Under the pieces are notes generated by a model. The model had not been told where the DNA came from, did not search any database, and was given only the letters and a program-made list of their open reading frames with translations. From the NCBI GenBank assembly GCA_021846505.1, contig JAJZWV010000003.1, positions 53,866-117,865 on the forward strand: a stretch of 64,000 nucleotides of DNA, in the 5' to 3' direction. The translations under genes were made by a program, and so were the position numbers. This stretch comes from Bacillota bacterium (GTDB lineage: Bacteria > Bacillota > Sulfobacillia > Sulfobacillales > JAIMBI01). This document shows, piece after piece, positions 22,383 through 31,576 of this stretch. The stretch's first letter is position 1. Each line of letters starts with the position of its first letter.

Positions 22383-23555
22383 TTAGGGGGCTGGCACCAA
22401 CTTCAGCGCGCGGTTCAGCTCGACGCCAAACCCCGGCGCCTCCGGCACGGTGACCACGCCGTCTATCGGCACCGGCTCGCCAAGCAGCAGCGGGTCAAAC
22501 ATCGGCCGAATCCCGGTGGCGGTCGGATGCATCATCAGGAACTCGGAAAACGGAGTAGCGGCCTGCGCTGCGGCAAAGTGATAGCTGTACACACTGGAGC
22601 CATGCGGAATCACCGGCACCTGCCACGTGTCCGCCAGCGCCCCAATCCGCCGCAGCTCTGTCATCCCGCCGCACCAGGTGACGTCCGGCTGCAGCACGTC
22701 GGCCGCCTCCAGCTCAAGCAGCAGCCGAAAGCCCCATCGCGTGGCTTCATGCTCGCCGGTGGCGATGCGCACGCCGGCTGGCCGGCGGCGCCGCAGCTCC
22801 CGGTACGACCAGTAGTCGTCGGCGGGAAAGCACTCTTCGATCCAGGACACGCCCAGGGGCGCCAGCCCCGCCACCAGCTGCTCAGCGTAGTTCAGGTCCA
22901 AGGCCATCCAGCAGTCCACCATCAGGAGAGCGTCGGGCCCGACGGCGCTGCGGGCCTGTGCCACGGCGTCCAGGTTGCGGCGAAGCCCCGCCGCGCCCTC
23001 GTCAGGCCCGTGCACCAGCGGCAATTTGCCGCCCACAAATCCGGCGGCCACCGCCCAGTCCGGGCGGGGCCCGGTGGCGTAGCATGGCAGCTGGCGCCGC
23101 ACGGGGCCCCCCAGCAGCTGAAACACGGGCTCCCCGCGCTGGCGGCCCCACAAGTCCCACAGCGCCAGGTCCACCGCACTGATGGCATTTAAGGCCAGCC
23201 CCTTGCGGCCGTAGTACAGGGACGACTTGTACATCTGGTCCCACACCAGCTCCACCTGGCTGGGGTGGCGGCCCACCACGAACCGCTCCAGGTGGTGGGC
23301 CACCAGCCAAGCCGCGGGCACCCCACCGGTGCTGACGCCCACGCCGATGCGGCCCGATGCATCTTCCACCTCCACCACCACCGACCCCAGCGCGTCGAGG
23401 CCCCAGGACGACCGGGTGGCCCGATACTCCGGGTAGCGGGACATCGGCGTGGCAATTTGGCCCACAATCCAGTGATCCTCCCCCTGGTCGTGGTAGTCGG
23501 CGCCGCCCCCGCGCACGGTGAGCGCGCGCACGGCGGCAATCGTCTCCCGACTCAC
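22383..23555 (-). CDS. rhmD: L-rhamnonate dehydratase-like enolase superfamily enzyme
   Basis: GGGADYHDQGEDHWIVGQIATPMSRYPEYRATRSSWG...SLYYGRKGLALNAISAVDLALWDLWG...DCWMALDLNYA...GEHEATRWGFRLLLE...PHGSSVYSYHF; GTG start. Confidence 0.88.
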   Translation of the reverse strand: MSRETIAAVRALTVRGGGADYHDQGEDHWIVGQIATPMSRYPEYRATRSSWGLDALGSVVVEVEDASGRIGVGVSTGGVPAAWLVAHHLERFVVGRHPSQVELVWDQMYKSSLYYGRKGLALNAISAVDLALWDLWGRQRGEPVFQLLGGPVRRQLPCYATGPRPDWAVAAGFVGGKLPLVHGPDEGAAGLRRNLDAVAQARSAVGPDALLMVDCWMALDLNYAEQLVAGLAPLGVSWIEECFPADDYWSYRELRRRRPAGVRIATGEHEATRWGFRLLLELEAADVLQPDVTWCGGMTELRRIGALADTWQVPVIPHGSSVYSYHFAAAQAATPFSEFLMMHPTATGIRPMFDPLLLGEPVPIDGVVTVPEAPGFGVELNRALKLVPAP

Positions 23556-24583
23556 GGCTCCACCTCCGGCGTCAGCACAATTTTGGCAAAAGGCGCAGGC
23601 CCGCGCGCCTGCTCCTGAAACGCAGCGTCGCCGGCGGCCAGCGGGCGCTGGTCTAGCCAGCCGGCGCCCGCCGGCAGCGCACCAGCTTCCCACAGACGCT
23701 TGGCCACGGCAAAGTCCTGGTCTCGGTAGCAGAACGAGCCCACCACCTCCAACTCATCGCGCACCGCCCGATTGCCGTCAAGATCGGTGGCGGGCTCATG
23801 CAGGCCCACCAGCACCAGCCGCCCGCCCCGCCGCAGGAGATTTAAGCCCCCGCGCCGGGTCTCCGCCAGGCCCACGGCATCGACCACTCGGTCCGCGCCG
23901 TCGGGATGCTCCTGCCGCAGCGCGGCCACGGGGTCCACCTGGCTGGCATCCACTACGCGGCCCGCCCCCCATCGCGCGCCCGGGGCCAAGCGGGCGGCGT
24001 TCGCATCCACCAGCCACACGGCCTCGGCCCCGCGCCGGCGAGCCATCCAGGCCGACATCAGTCCAATGATGCCGGCCCCGTAAATCAGCACCACATCGCC
24101 GGGCTCAATGCTCGCCTGGCCGGTGGCCCGCACCGCACAGGCCAGCGGCTCCACCAGTGCCCCGGTCCACAATCCCTCGCCCGGCGGGTGCACCGGCAAA
24201 AGGCAGGACGCCGGCACCACCACTCGGTCGGCAAAGCCTCCGGGAAAGTCAATCCCGATGATGCGCCGAGCTTGGCACAGCTGGCGTTGGCCGGACTGGC
24301 ACCAGCGGCACTCCCTGCAGGTAACCAGCGGGTTCACCACCACGCTCTGGCCGTGCCAGCGCGGGTCCACCTGCGCGCCCGCCGCCACTACCACCCCGGA
24401 AAATTCGTGACCCATCACCAGCGGCGGCCGCCGCAGCTCGTTGTGCCCGAGGTAGGCGCCAAGCTCCGAGCCACACACCCCCGCGCCGGCCACCTTCACC
24501 AGCACCTCGCCGGCGGCGGGGCGGGGGGACTCCGCCGTCCGGCACACCATCTGCTCCGGGCCCTCCCACACCAATGCCTGCAA
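23552..24583 (-). CDS. Zinc-dependent MDR-family alcohol/polyol dehydrogenase
   Basis: GVCGSELGAYLGHNELRRPPLVMGHEFSGVV; structural Zn CRECRWCQSGQRQLC; start approximate (TTG). Confidence 0.87.
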   Translation of the reverse strand: MQALVWEGPEQMVCRTAESPRPAAGEVLVKVAGAGVCGSELGAYLGHNELRRPPLVMGHEFSGVVVAAGAQVDPRWHGQSVVVNPLVTCRECRWCQSGQRQLCQARRIIGIDFPGGFADRVVVPASCLLPVHPPGEGLWTGALVEPLACAVRATGQASIEPGDVVLIYGAGIIGLMSAWMARRRGAEAVWLVDANAARLAPGARWGAGRVVDASQVDPVAALRQEHPDGADRVVDAVGLAETRRGGLNLLRRGGRLVLVGLHEPATDLDGNRAVRDELEVVGSFCYRDQDFAVAKRLWEAGALPAGAGWLDQRPLAAGDAAFQEQARGPAPFAKIVLTPEVEP

Positions 24584-24605
24584 GCCCTCGTCCCCCTCTT
24601 CTCCG

Positions 24606-24923
24606 CTAGTCCAGATGGTATACCTCTCTGTAGCTATTGGCGTCCGCGGGCGGATCGCCCATGACCGGCTCCATCCAGGCCCACCACCGATGCATCGCTG
24701 GATCTTCGGCCAGCTGCGCCTGGGCTGCCGCCGGGTCCTCCGCCTCAAAGTACGCCAAAAGCTCCCGGCCGGCCGCAAAAATGCTGTAGCGCGAAAACCC
24801 CGCCCGCACGAGTGCCTGCTCGACCTCGGGCCACACCGCCCGGTGGCGCTCGCGGTACTCATCTTCCATGCCCGCCCGAATGCGCATCCGAAACATCGCG
24901 CGGTTCATCGCTGCCATCGTCAC
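24606..24923 (-). CDS. rhaM: L-rhamnose mutarotase
   Basis: FRMRIRAGMEDEYRERHRAVWPEVEQALVRAGFSRYSIFAAGRELLAYFEAED...MHRWWAWMEPVM. Confidence 0.93.
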   Translation of the reverse strand: MTMAAMNRAMFRMRIRAGMEDEYRERHRAVWPEVEQALVRAGFSRYSIFAAGRELLAYFEAEDPAAAQAQLAEDPAMHRWWAWMEPVMGDPPADANSYREVYHLD

Positions 24924-24945
24924 CAGCCCCTTTCGGCCGCCGCCG

Positions 24946-25719
24946 TCACTGCAGGTTCACAAACAGGCCGCCGTCAACCAGCAAGTCGGCGCCGGTGATG
25001 TACGCCGCCTCGTCCGAGGCCAAAAACGCCACCGCGCCCGCAATGTCGCGCGGCGCGCCCAGGCGCCCGACCGGGATGCGGGCTTCGTCGCGGGCCCGGA
25101 GCCCTGGCTCTTCATAGTGGGCGCGGTTGATGTCCGTCAGGATCGACCCCGGCATCACGCTGTTGCAGGTGATGCCATAGGGTCCCAGCACAATGGCCAG
25201 CGACTGCATCAGGGATCGCACGCCTGCCTTAGTGGGCGTGTAGTGGGTCTGCAGCGCCCCACCCACCAGCGCCGAAATCGAGGACATGCTGATGATGCGC
25301 CCGCCCGCGCCACGGTCCCGCATCATCTGCGACGCGCGGTGGCTGCACAGAAATGTGCCTTTTAAGTTGACCGCCGCCACCCGGTCCCACAGGGCCTCGG
25401 TCATGCCCCACCAATCTTGGAACGGGCAGATGCCCGCATTGTTGACCAGAATGTCCACCTGCCCGGCCTCTGAGGCCACCGTGTCGAACAGGCGCGCCAC
25501 TTGGTCCGCATCGGACACGTCCGCCTCGGCTGCCAGCGCCTTGCCGCCGGCTTCTTGTATCGCTCGGACCACGCCGGCGGCGTGCGCTGCCTCCCCAACC
25601 TCCCCGGGGAAGTTGACGATCACCTCGGCGCCGGCTTCCGCGAGCCGGAGCGCGACCGCACGGCCGATGCCCCGCCCCGCGCCGGTGACCACCGCGACTT
25701 TTCCACTCAGCTGTGCCAC
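24946..25719 (-). CDS. SDR-family oxidoreductase, probable L-rhamnose 1-dehydrogenase
   Basis: TGAGRGIG cofactor motif, NNAG, YxxxK region (HYTPTKAG); genome context with rhaM and rhmD; GTG start. Confidence 0.8.
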   Translation of the reverse strand: MAQLSGKVAVVTGAGRGIGRAVALRLAEAGAEVIVNFPGEVGEAAHAAGVVRAIQEAGGKALAAEADVSDADQVARLFDTVASEAGQVDILVNNAGICPFQDWWGMTEALWDRVAAVNLKGTFLCSHRASQMMRDRGAGGRIISMSSISALVGGALQTHYTPTKAGVRSLMQSLAIVLGPYGITCNSVMPGSILTDINRAHYEEPGLRARDEARIPVGRLGAPRDIAGAVAFLASDEAAYITGADLLVDGGLFVNLQ

Positions 25720-25766
25720 TCGCTTCCCCCCCTGCCCGCTGATTCGTGTGCTCGCCCTTGGCGCCG

Positions 25767-26561
25767 TCAGGCGCCGCCCTGACTGACCCATCCCTCCGGA
25801 AACCGCTCCAAGGTGCGGGGATCGTACAAGGACACGAAGCGCCCGCCGGCCGCTCGGATGCGGCGGTAAGCCTCGCGGCACTCCGCCAGACTTTCGTTGA
25901 TGCCGAGCGGACGGTCGTCTTCCAGGTTTTCGTAGTAGAAGGCGACGTCGGACAGGACCACCAGACCCTGTGCGGTCTCCACCTCCACTGCCAGCGAGCT
26001 CCGGTGGTGGGTGCCGGCCCACCAGGTCCGCACCCCCGGCATCACCTCGTCGTACGCATCGTCTAGAAGCCGGAGCCGGCGCTCCCACCAGCAGGTTTCT
26101 ATAAGGTAGCGCAGGTGGCGGTCGGGCACCGCCATCCGCCGCCGCGGGTCAAAGTACGCCGGCGCGACTAGGTCCTCCCACCCGCGCCGGCTGATGCAAA
26201 TCTCGGCGCGCGGGAAGCGATCGATGTTGCCGATGGCGTACGCTTGCAGCGGCGTCACCACGATGGCGTCCACCTCGTCGGGCGCCACCCCGGCTCGTGC
26301 CAGCCACCGGTCCACGGCCTGGGGCCCCTCCACCGCAATGTGTGCCCGCGGCCCCAGCTCCTCGCGCCACACGGCGTTCATGACATCCAGGTAGTCTTCC
26401 GGCGGGCCGGTGTTCACCAGCACCGTGTGCCCGCCCCCCCGGATAACCCCCACAAATACGCCGAGCGGCAGCCACTCGCCAAAGTGGCTCATCCAAAACA
26501 CCTCGGGGCCGGGCACCTCCCCCAAGTCAGCCGCTTTCACCATCCGCACCGTATAGGCCAC
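25767..26561 (-). CDS. Metallo-beta-lactamase-fold (lactonase-like) protein with non-canonical active site
   Basis: VNTGPPED...APDEVDAIVVTPLQAYAIGNIDRFPRAEICISRRGWED...AGTHHRSSLAVEVETAQGLVVLSDVAFYYENLED; MBL topology but HxHxDH replaced by PLQAYA; GTG start after RBS gaaaggggg. Confidence 0.7.
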   Translation of the reverse strand: MAYTVRMVKAADLGEVPGPEVFWMSHFGEWLPLGVFVGVIRGGGHTVLVNTGPPEDYLDVMNAVWREELGPRAHIAVEGPQAVDRWLARAGVAPDEVDAIVVTPLQAYAIGNIDRFPRAEICISRRGWEDLVAPAYFDPRRRMAVPDRHLRYLIETCWWERRLRLLDDAYDEVMPGVRTWWAGTHHRSSLAVEVETAQGLVVLSDVAFYYENLEDDRPLGINESLAECREAYRRIRAAGGRFVSLYDPRTLERFPEGWVSQGGA

Positions 26562-26672
26562 TGCTATCGCCCCCTTTCGGTTCACCTACGAGAACAACAA
26601 TTCACAATCCCTCCGCCACGGTATTCGGCATTGGGCCGGCAATTCCTTGTCGCCGGGCGCCACCGCGCAAAC

Positions 26673-27284
26673 TTAGTGGCCGGGGAGAGGTGCCGCCGAC
26701 AGCGGCAAAAACACGACCGCCGCCAAGCCCACGGCCAGAAAAGGCCCCAGAGGAATCCCGTCTTGGAAAGAAGCGCGGCGGGCGGCCACCAGCCCCAGGC
26801 CATAGATCCCGCCCGCCAGCAGGCCCAGCACCACGCCGGTAAATCCGGCCGGCCACCCCAGCACCAAGCCCATAGCGACTCCGAGCTTCACATCCCCCAG
26901 GCCAAAGCCGTCGCGCGACAGCAGATAGGTGGCCAAAAAGAAGAGGCCCAGGCCCAGCGCCAGCAGCAGATCGGGCTCCCAGGCCACAGTGCCCGTGGCG
27001 AGGCGCACCACGGCCGCCGCCAGCATCACCACGAGCCACCGGTGCGGAATCACCCGCTCCACCAGGTCGGCCCCGGCTGCCAGCACCGCGGCCCACACGG
27101 CCACCGCTCCCGCGGGATGGCCCAGCGCCACCCCCAGGGAGAGTGCCGCCCCGGCCATTACCGCCAGCAGCCCCCGCCACCGCGGCAGCTCCGACCCCTC
27201 CAAGCCCCAGCGATTCGGCTGCGCGGTGGCCCACCAGGCCACCAGCACCCCTACCGCCCCGGCGGCCAGCGCCCATGCGGTCAT
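26673..27284 (-). CDS. Prepilin peptidase (A24 type IV leader peptidase) family
   Basis: Multi-TM; AGADLVERVIPHRWLV and GFGLGDVKLGVAMGLVLGWP (GxGDVK aspartyl motif). Confidence 0.88.
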   Translation of the reverse strand: MTAWALAAGAVGVLVAWWATAQPNRWGLEGSELPRWRGLLAVMAGAALSLGVALGHPAGAVAVWAAVLAAGADLVERVIPHRWLVVMLAAAVVRLATGTVAWEPDLLLALGLGLFFLATYLLSRDGFGLGDVKLGVAMGLVLGWPAGFTGVVLGLLAGGIYGLGLVAARRASFQDGIPLGPFLAVGLAAVVFLPLSAAPLPGH

Positions 27285-28120
27285 CGGCGCCGCCCTTGGG
27301 GGACGGTGACGCCCACCGCTGCCGCCATGGCCGCGAGCGGCGCGTCATCGCCAAACCACCGCACCCAGGACCCCGCCGCCTGGCGCACCAGGAGCTCCCG
27401 GCCATCCACCACCTCGGCGCCATCCGCCAGCGCCTGCTGAAGCAGCGCTGACGGCCCATCGCCATACACCCAATCCACCACGCACTGGCCGGGATGGGAC
27501 CGGGGCAAGGCCCCCCAGGACACGCCGCCCGGCTGCCCGAGCGGCGTCGCGTTGACCACCAGGTCCGCCTGCCGCCACTCGCCCTCGGCCTCCGCCCAGG
27601 GCACGTGCGAACAGTTTCGGATCTGCCCGGCGATCCACGAAACCGGGCTCCTCGTGGCCACCACCACCGCCCCTGCCAGCGACTCCAGCGCCAGCGCCGA
27701 GGCGCGGGCGGCGCCGCCGCCGCCCAGCACCAAGGCGCGGCGCGGCGCCAGATCCCGGTCGGCCAGGGCCGCATAGAGCGCCGGGCCGTCCGTGTTGAAC
27801 GCTTCCCACGACCCGTCTGGCCGGCGCGCCAGCGTGTTGGCCACCCCCGCCCGCAGCACCCAGGGGTCGCGGCTGTGCATCCCGGGCAGCTCCAGTACAG
27901 CCGCCTTCAGCGGGATGGTGATGTTGACGCCGCGGCCGCCTAAGGCCGCCACGGCCCTCACGACCTCCTCCAGCTGGCCGGGCACCGTGTCGATGGGCAC
28001 GTAGTAGCAGTGCGACCACCCCCGGGCCTCATAGGCGGCGCGGTGAATCGCGGGAGAGCGGCTGTGCGCCACGGGATGGCCGAGCACGCCGTAGAGGGCC
28101 GGCTTAGGGAGTGGCGCCAT
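27281..28120 (-). CDS. aroE: Shikimate dehydrogenase
   Basis: LYGVLGHPVAHSRSPAIHRAAYEARG...GGRGVNITIPLKAAVL...NTDGPALYAAL...LGGGGAARAS. Confidence 0.95.
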   Translation of the reverse strand: MAPLPKPALYGVLGHPVAHSRSPAIHRAAYEARGWSHCYYVPIDTVPGQLEEVVRAVAALGGRGVNITIPLKAAVLELPGMHSRDPWVLRAGVANTLARRPDGSWEAFNTDGPALYAALADRDLAPRRALVLGGGGAARASALALESLAGAVVVATRSPVSWIAGQIRNCSHVPWAEAEGEWRQADLVVNATPLGQPGGVSWGALPRSHPGQCVVDWVYGDGPSALLQQALADGAEVVDGRELLVRQAAGSWVRWFGDDAPLAAMAAAVGVTVPQGRRR

Positions 28121-28646
28121 GGCTCGCCCGGGATGCGGCGTCGGCGATTCGTCGCCGGCGCATCGTCTGCGGCAGCACGAGGCGCTCGACCCGCCGCACC
28201 AGCCGCGTCGTCCAATACTCATGCTCGGTCATCGGCAGCACCAGGATTGTATAGCAGTGGAGGCGATTGCCGCCCAGCACATCCGTAAACACCTGGTCGC
28301 CAATCACGGCGGTGGTGCGAGGCTCGGTGTCAATGAGCTCCATAGCGCGGCGAAAGGCGCGGCGGCGCGGCTTGGCCGCATTGGCCACCGCCGGGACGTC
28401 CAGCCACTGCCCAAAGCGGCGGACGCGCGCCGGAAAGTTGTTGGACACCAGGCACAGCCGGAACCCTTGCTGCTTCGCCTGCTGCACCCAGCGGGACAAA
28501 TCTTTGGAGGCGCGGTCATTGTTCCAGGCCACCAGCGTGTTGTCCAGGTCCAGCACCAGTCCGACGATGCCGCGCCGCCGCAGGCGCTCCAGGTTGATGG
28601 CATAGATGGACGGCACATAAAGGCGCGGCCGAAGCCTTTCAACCAA
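28104..28646 (-). CDS. YqeG-family HAD-IIIA phosphatase
   Basis: IVGLVLDLDNTLVAWNNDRASKDLSRWVQQAKQQGFRLCLVSNNFPARVRRFG...AVIGDQVFTDVLGGNR. Confidence 0.92.
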   Translation of the reverse strand: MVERLRPRLYVPSIYAINLERLRRRGIVGLVLDLDNTLVAWNNDRASKDLSRWVQQAKQQGFRLCLVSNNFPARVRRFGQWLDVPAVANAAKPRRRAFRRAMELIDTEPRTTAVIGDQVFTDVLGGNRLHCYTILVLPMTEHEYWTTRLVRRVERLVLPQTMRRRRIADAASRASHGATP

Positions 28647-28845
28647 GCTGCGGCCTCCTCCCGGTGGATCCCAAGTGCTGGAGTGCCTCTAATTATACCA
28701 TGACGCCCACGGCCCTCACCTGCCCGGCGGCAGCGAGCGCTGGCCCGGCGAAGGTGATCCGTGCATCGAAGCCGCCTGGGGAACCCAAGGTTCGGCCTGC
28801 GCGCCTCCATCGCGGGACCGGCCCCCCCGCCCAGGGGGCCTTATC

Positions 28846-29085
28846 GTTGAGGGAGTGGAGCGGCGGCGCACGGCCGAGAGCATCGAGCCCTGGCTCCACG
28901 ATATCCGCGACCTGACCTGCCGCGAAGAGCACCGGTGGGTGCGCACCCGCCGTGTCCCGCGCATCGTGGCCTCTTGGCGCCGTGCCGCCGTCGCCTGGCT
29001 CCGGCCGCGGCCCGGCACACCCTCATCCGGGGTGAATCACTTGCGCTGGCATCCCCACCCGGCCCACTCTCTCCGTCTAGCCTGA
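28846..29085 (+). pseudogene. C-terminal fragment of an ISAs1-like transposase
   Basis: VERRRTAESIEPWLHDIRDLTCREEHRWVRTRRVPRIVASWRRAAVAWLR ... VNHLRWHPHPAHSLRL*, the conserved C-terminus only. Confidence 0.6.
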
Positions 29086-29429
29086 AGGGCCGCGCCCTTC
29101 CGCGGCATCGAAGCCTTCTTCGTCAGCACTGCCGCCTGGGGTCGACATCGGCCCGCTCGACCCACGATCCAAACGGTCCCGGGCCGCCTCAACTTTGCCG
29201 ACCTGTTCTCCCGCCCCACCGGGGGCTTTACACAGGGCGGCAGTTCCCGTAGGGTGACGGTCATCCCTTGGGGGACCGCGTGCGGCGGCATCCTGGGCGA
29301 CACACGCGTCTCGGTGGAGTCTCATCTTCTCACAAGCAGACGGACCAGCGCGACAGGACATTTGGGCGGCGGCTATACCGCAGCCGCCCCGGCATTGGGC
29401 GAGATGGAGCCCAGTCACTGAGGAGGGAC

Positions 29430-30800
29430 ATGCTCATGACTACTGCACCTCATAGACGCTTAAAGCCAGCCATCGGAGTCGTGCAAGCGGTGGCTTTTGC
29501 ATTGGCGGCCACCTCACCGACCGCCTCCGTGTTTCTGACGTATGGATCCGCGTGGGCGGTGGCGGGAACCGGGCTGGTGATCGGATTTCTCATCGGAGCC
29601 GTCATCGCGTTTGGCATTGCGCTCTCGTACGCGGAAGGTGCGAGCGCTTATCCGTACACCACCGGTGGTGACTACTCCATCGTGGCGCAGGCCCTGGGCC
29701 GCCGAGTGGGCAGCGTCTACACCTCGCTGTTCACCTTCAAAGGCATCGTCATTCCGGCGGTGTTGAGTCTCGCCACCGCCGCGTACATACAGGCCGTCAT
29801 ACCCACCTTGCCGCTGGCGCCCACCGCAGTCGTGGTGCTGCTTCTGGTGCTGGTCTTGTCGTTCGAGGGCATTCGGGTATCCAGCGGCGTCGCCACGGCC
29901 ATGGTGGCATTGGAGTCGGTGGTGCTAATTGGCTTCATGGTGGTGGCGGCGACTCACATGCATCAGCCGCTCAGCGTGTTGGTCCACCCGGTGATGTCCA
30001 CTGGCCACACGTTAGTCGCTGCAACCAGCGCGGGCATCATCGCATCAGTGGTGTCGGCGCTGTTTGCGTTCAATGGCTGGGAAGCCAGCCTATATGTGAG
30101 CGAGGAGACGAAAACCAATCCCCGCGGCATCGGTCGAACGGTGGTCGTGAACATCGGCCTCATCGTCGGGCTGGAGGTGGTCGCCATCGTGTTGGCCACA
30201 CTGGCCCTGCCCCACCTGTCCCTCGCGCAGCACAGCGTCATTCCGCTGGCCGTGGTCGTGCGCTCCTCGATGGGAGTGGTGGGTGCGACGGCACTGCTGG
30301 TGGGTGTGGTGGTGGCCACGTTTGACTCGACCCTGGCCTCGACGGTCGTGTACGGGCGCATCTACTACGCGATTGCGCGCGATGGCCACTGGCCAGGCGG
30401 CCTCAATCGCTTCTTTCTCAAGCTGAATCGGCAGGGAGTGCCCTACGGGGCCTTCGTCGTCCTGGGCGTCATCAACGTAGCCATCTGCCTCATGAGCACG
30501 CTGACCTCGCTCGTCATCTTTACGGGGGCACTCCTGATGGTGCTCTATCTCGGCGTCTCGATCTCCAGCTTCGCCACCCGTCGCCGAGCCCACCCGCAAT
30601 TTCGCATGCCCTGGTGGCCGATTCCTCCCGCCATTGGGATCGTCGGCATCTTGATGGTGTTTTCGCAGCTGAAACTGGCGGCCCTGGCCATCGTGCTGGG
30701 CATGGTGGCCGTGGGGCTGGTCTGGAGCTTCGCACATGAATCGGACGCGGGCCAGCGGACGAGGGACTCAGGCGGGGAGCCAGTGGAGTCGCCGCACTGA
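29430..30800 (+). CDS. APC-family amino acid permease
   Basis: LKPAIGVVQAVAFALAATSPTASVFLTYGSAWAVAGTGLVIGFLIGAVIAF...; about 12 TM; RBS aggaggga. Confidence 0.88.
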   Translation: MLMTTAPHRRLKPAIGVVQAVAFALAATSPTASVFLTYGSAWAVAGTGLVIGFLIGAVIAFGIALSYAEGASAYPYTTGGDYSIVAQALGRRVGSVYTSLFTFKGIVIPAVLSLATAAYIQAVIPTLPLAPTAVVVLLLVLVLSFEGIRVSSGVATAMVALESVVLIGFMVVAATHMHQPLSVLVHPVMSTGHTLVAATSAGIIASVVSALFAFNGWEASLYVSEETKTNPRGIGRTVVVNIGLIVGLEVVAIVLATLALPHLSLAQHSVIPLAVVVRSSMGVVGATALLVGVVVATFDSTLASTVVYGRIYYAIARDGHWPGGLNRFFLKLNRQGVPYGAFVVLGVINVAICLMSTLTSLVIFTGALLMVLYLGVSISSFATRRRAHPQFRMPWWPIPPAIGIVGILMVFSQLKLAALAIVLGMVAVGLVWSFAHESDAGQRTRDSGGEPVESPH

Positions 30801-30889
30801 TGCGGGGCCGGGCGATCCGCCCAGGCCGAGGTGGCCAGCCCTCGCCCCGCACCCGAAGCATCGCGCGCCCGGGCGGCTCAGCCGCTTCG

Positions 30890-31576
30890 CTAGGGGGCTG
30901 CGCTGCGGGTGGGCCGTGCGGCGGACCGGACGGGCGGGGCCACAGCCAGGTAGATGAGCAGGATGCCGAGCACCTCCGACGCATAGAACAGAGCCGGGAT
31001 CCCATAGGCCGCCAAGGTGTCGGCCAACGAAAAGACAATCCCGCCCAGCGCCAGCTCCAGATGGGCGAATTTCCTCGTGCGCCACCAAGACAGCAGGGCA
31101 CCCGCCACGAGCGCGGCACCCCCGAGGGTCCCCAGAATGGCAAAGCCGGCAATCACCAAGCCACTGGGCAACACCCGCGTCACCTCTCGGCTGGCCAGCA
31201 GCACCTGTCGCAGGGCAGAGGGGTTGAGCGGGCTGCCGGCCGTTCCCATCACCATCAGCTCCAGCACCACCAGAATGACGGCTAGGTAAGGCCAGGCCCA
31301 GCGCTTCCACAGCAGAAACATGGAGCCCGCGCCCATGGTGGCGGGGATGGCAGCAGCCACCACCACATACGTACGGTACGACACGGGGCTGAAGGTCCCG
31401 CTGACGAGGGCCAGCCACTGGAGCGCCGTGCCCACGGCAATCAGCCAAAACGAAAGGCTCCACCATAAGCTCGGACGCAGCCGGCGCTCCAGATAGTGCC
31501 GCGTGAACACAAGTCCAAGCCATGCGGCAATCACGCTGGTTGCGAGTGCCGCCCATGCGTCTACGGACATGCCCAC
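30890..31576 (-). CDS. Hypothetical polytopic membrane protein
   Basis: About 7 predicted TM segments, no recognised family. Confidence 0.55.
   Translation of the reverse strand: MGMSVDAWAALATSVIAAWLGLVFTRHYLERRLRPSLWWSLSFWLIAVGTALQWLALVSGTFSPVSYRTYVVVAAAIPATMGAGSMFLLWKRWAWPYLAVILVVLELMVMGTAGSPLNPSALRQVLLASREVTRVLPSGLVIAGFAILGTLGGAALVAGALLSWWRTRKFAHLELALGGIVFSLADTLAAYGIPALFYASEVLGILLIYLAVAPPVRSAARPTRSAAP

Noticed and set aside
28693-28850. Upstream extension of the ISAs1-like transposase
   Set aside because: No transposase motifs could be read before VERRRTAES; only the C-terminal fragment was reported.
29086-29429. Possible further transposase remnant or structured leader upstream of the APC permease
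   Set aside because: No recognisable motif or consistent secondary structure could be supported.
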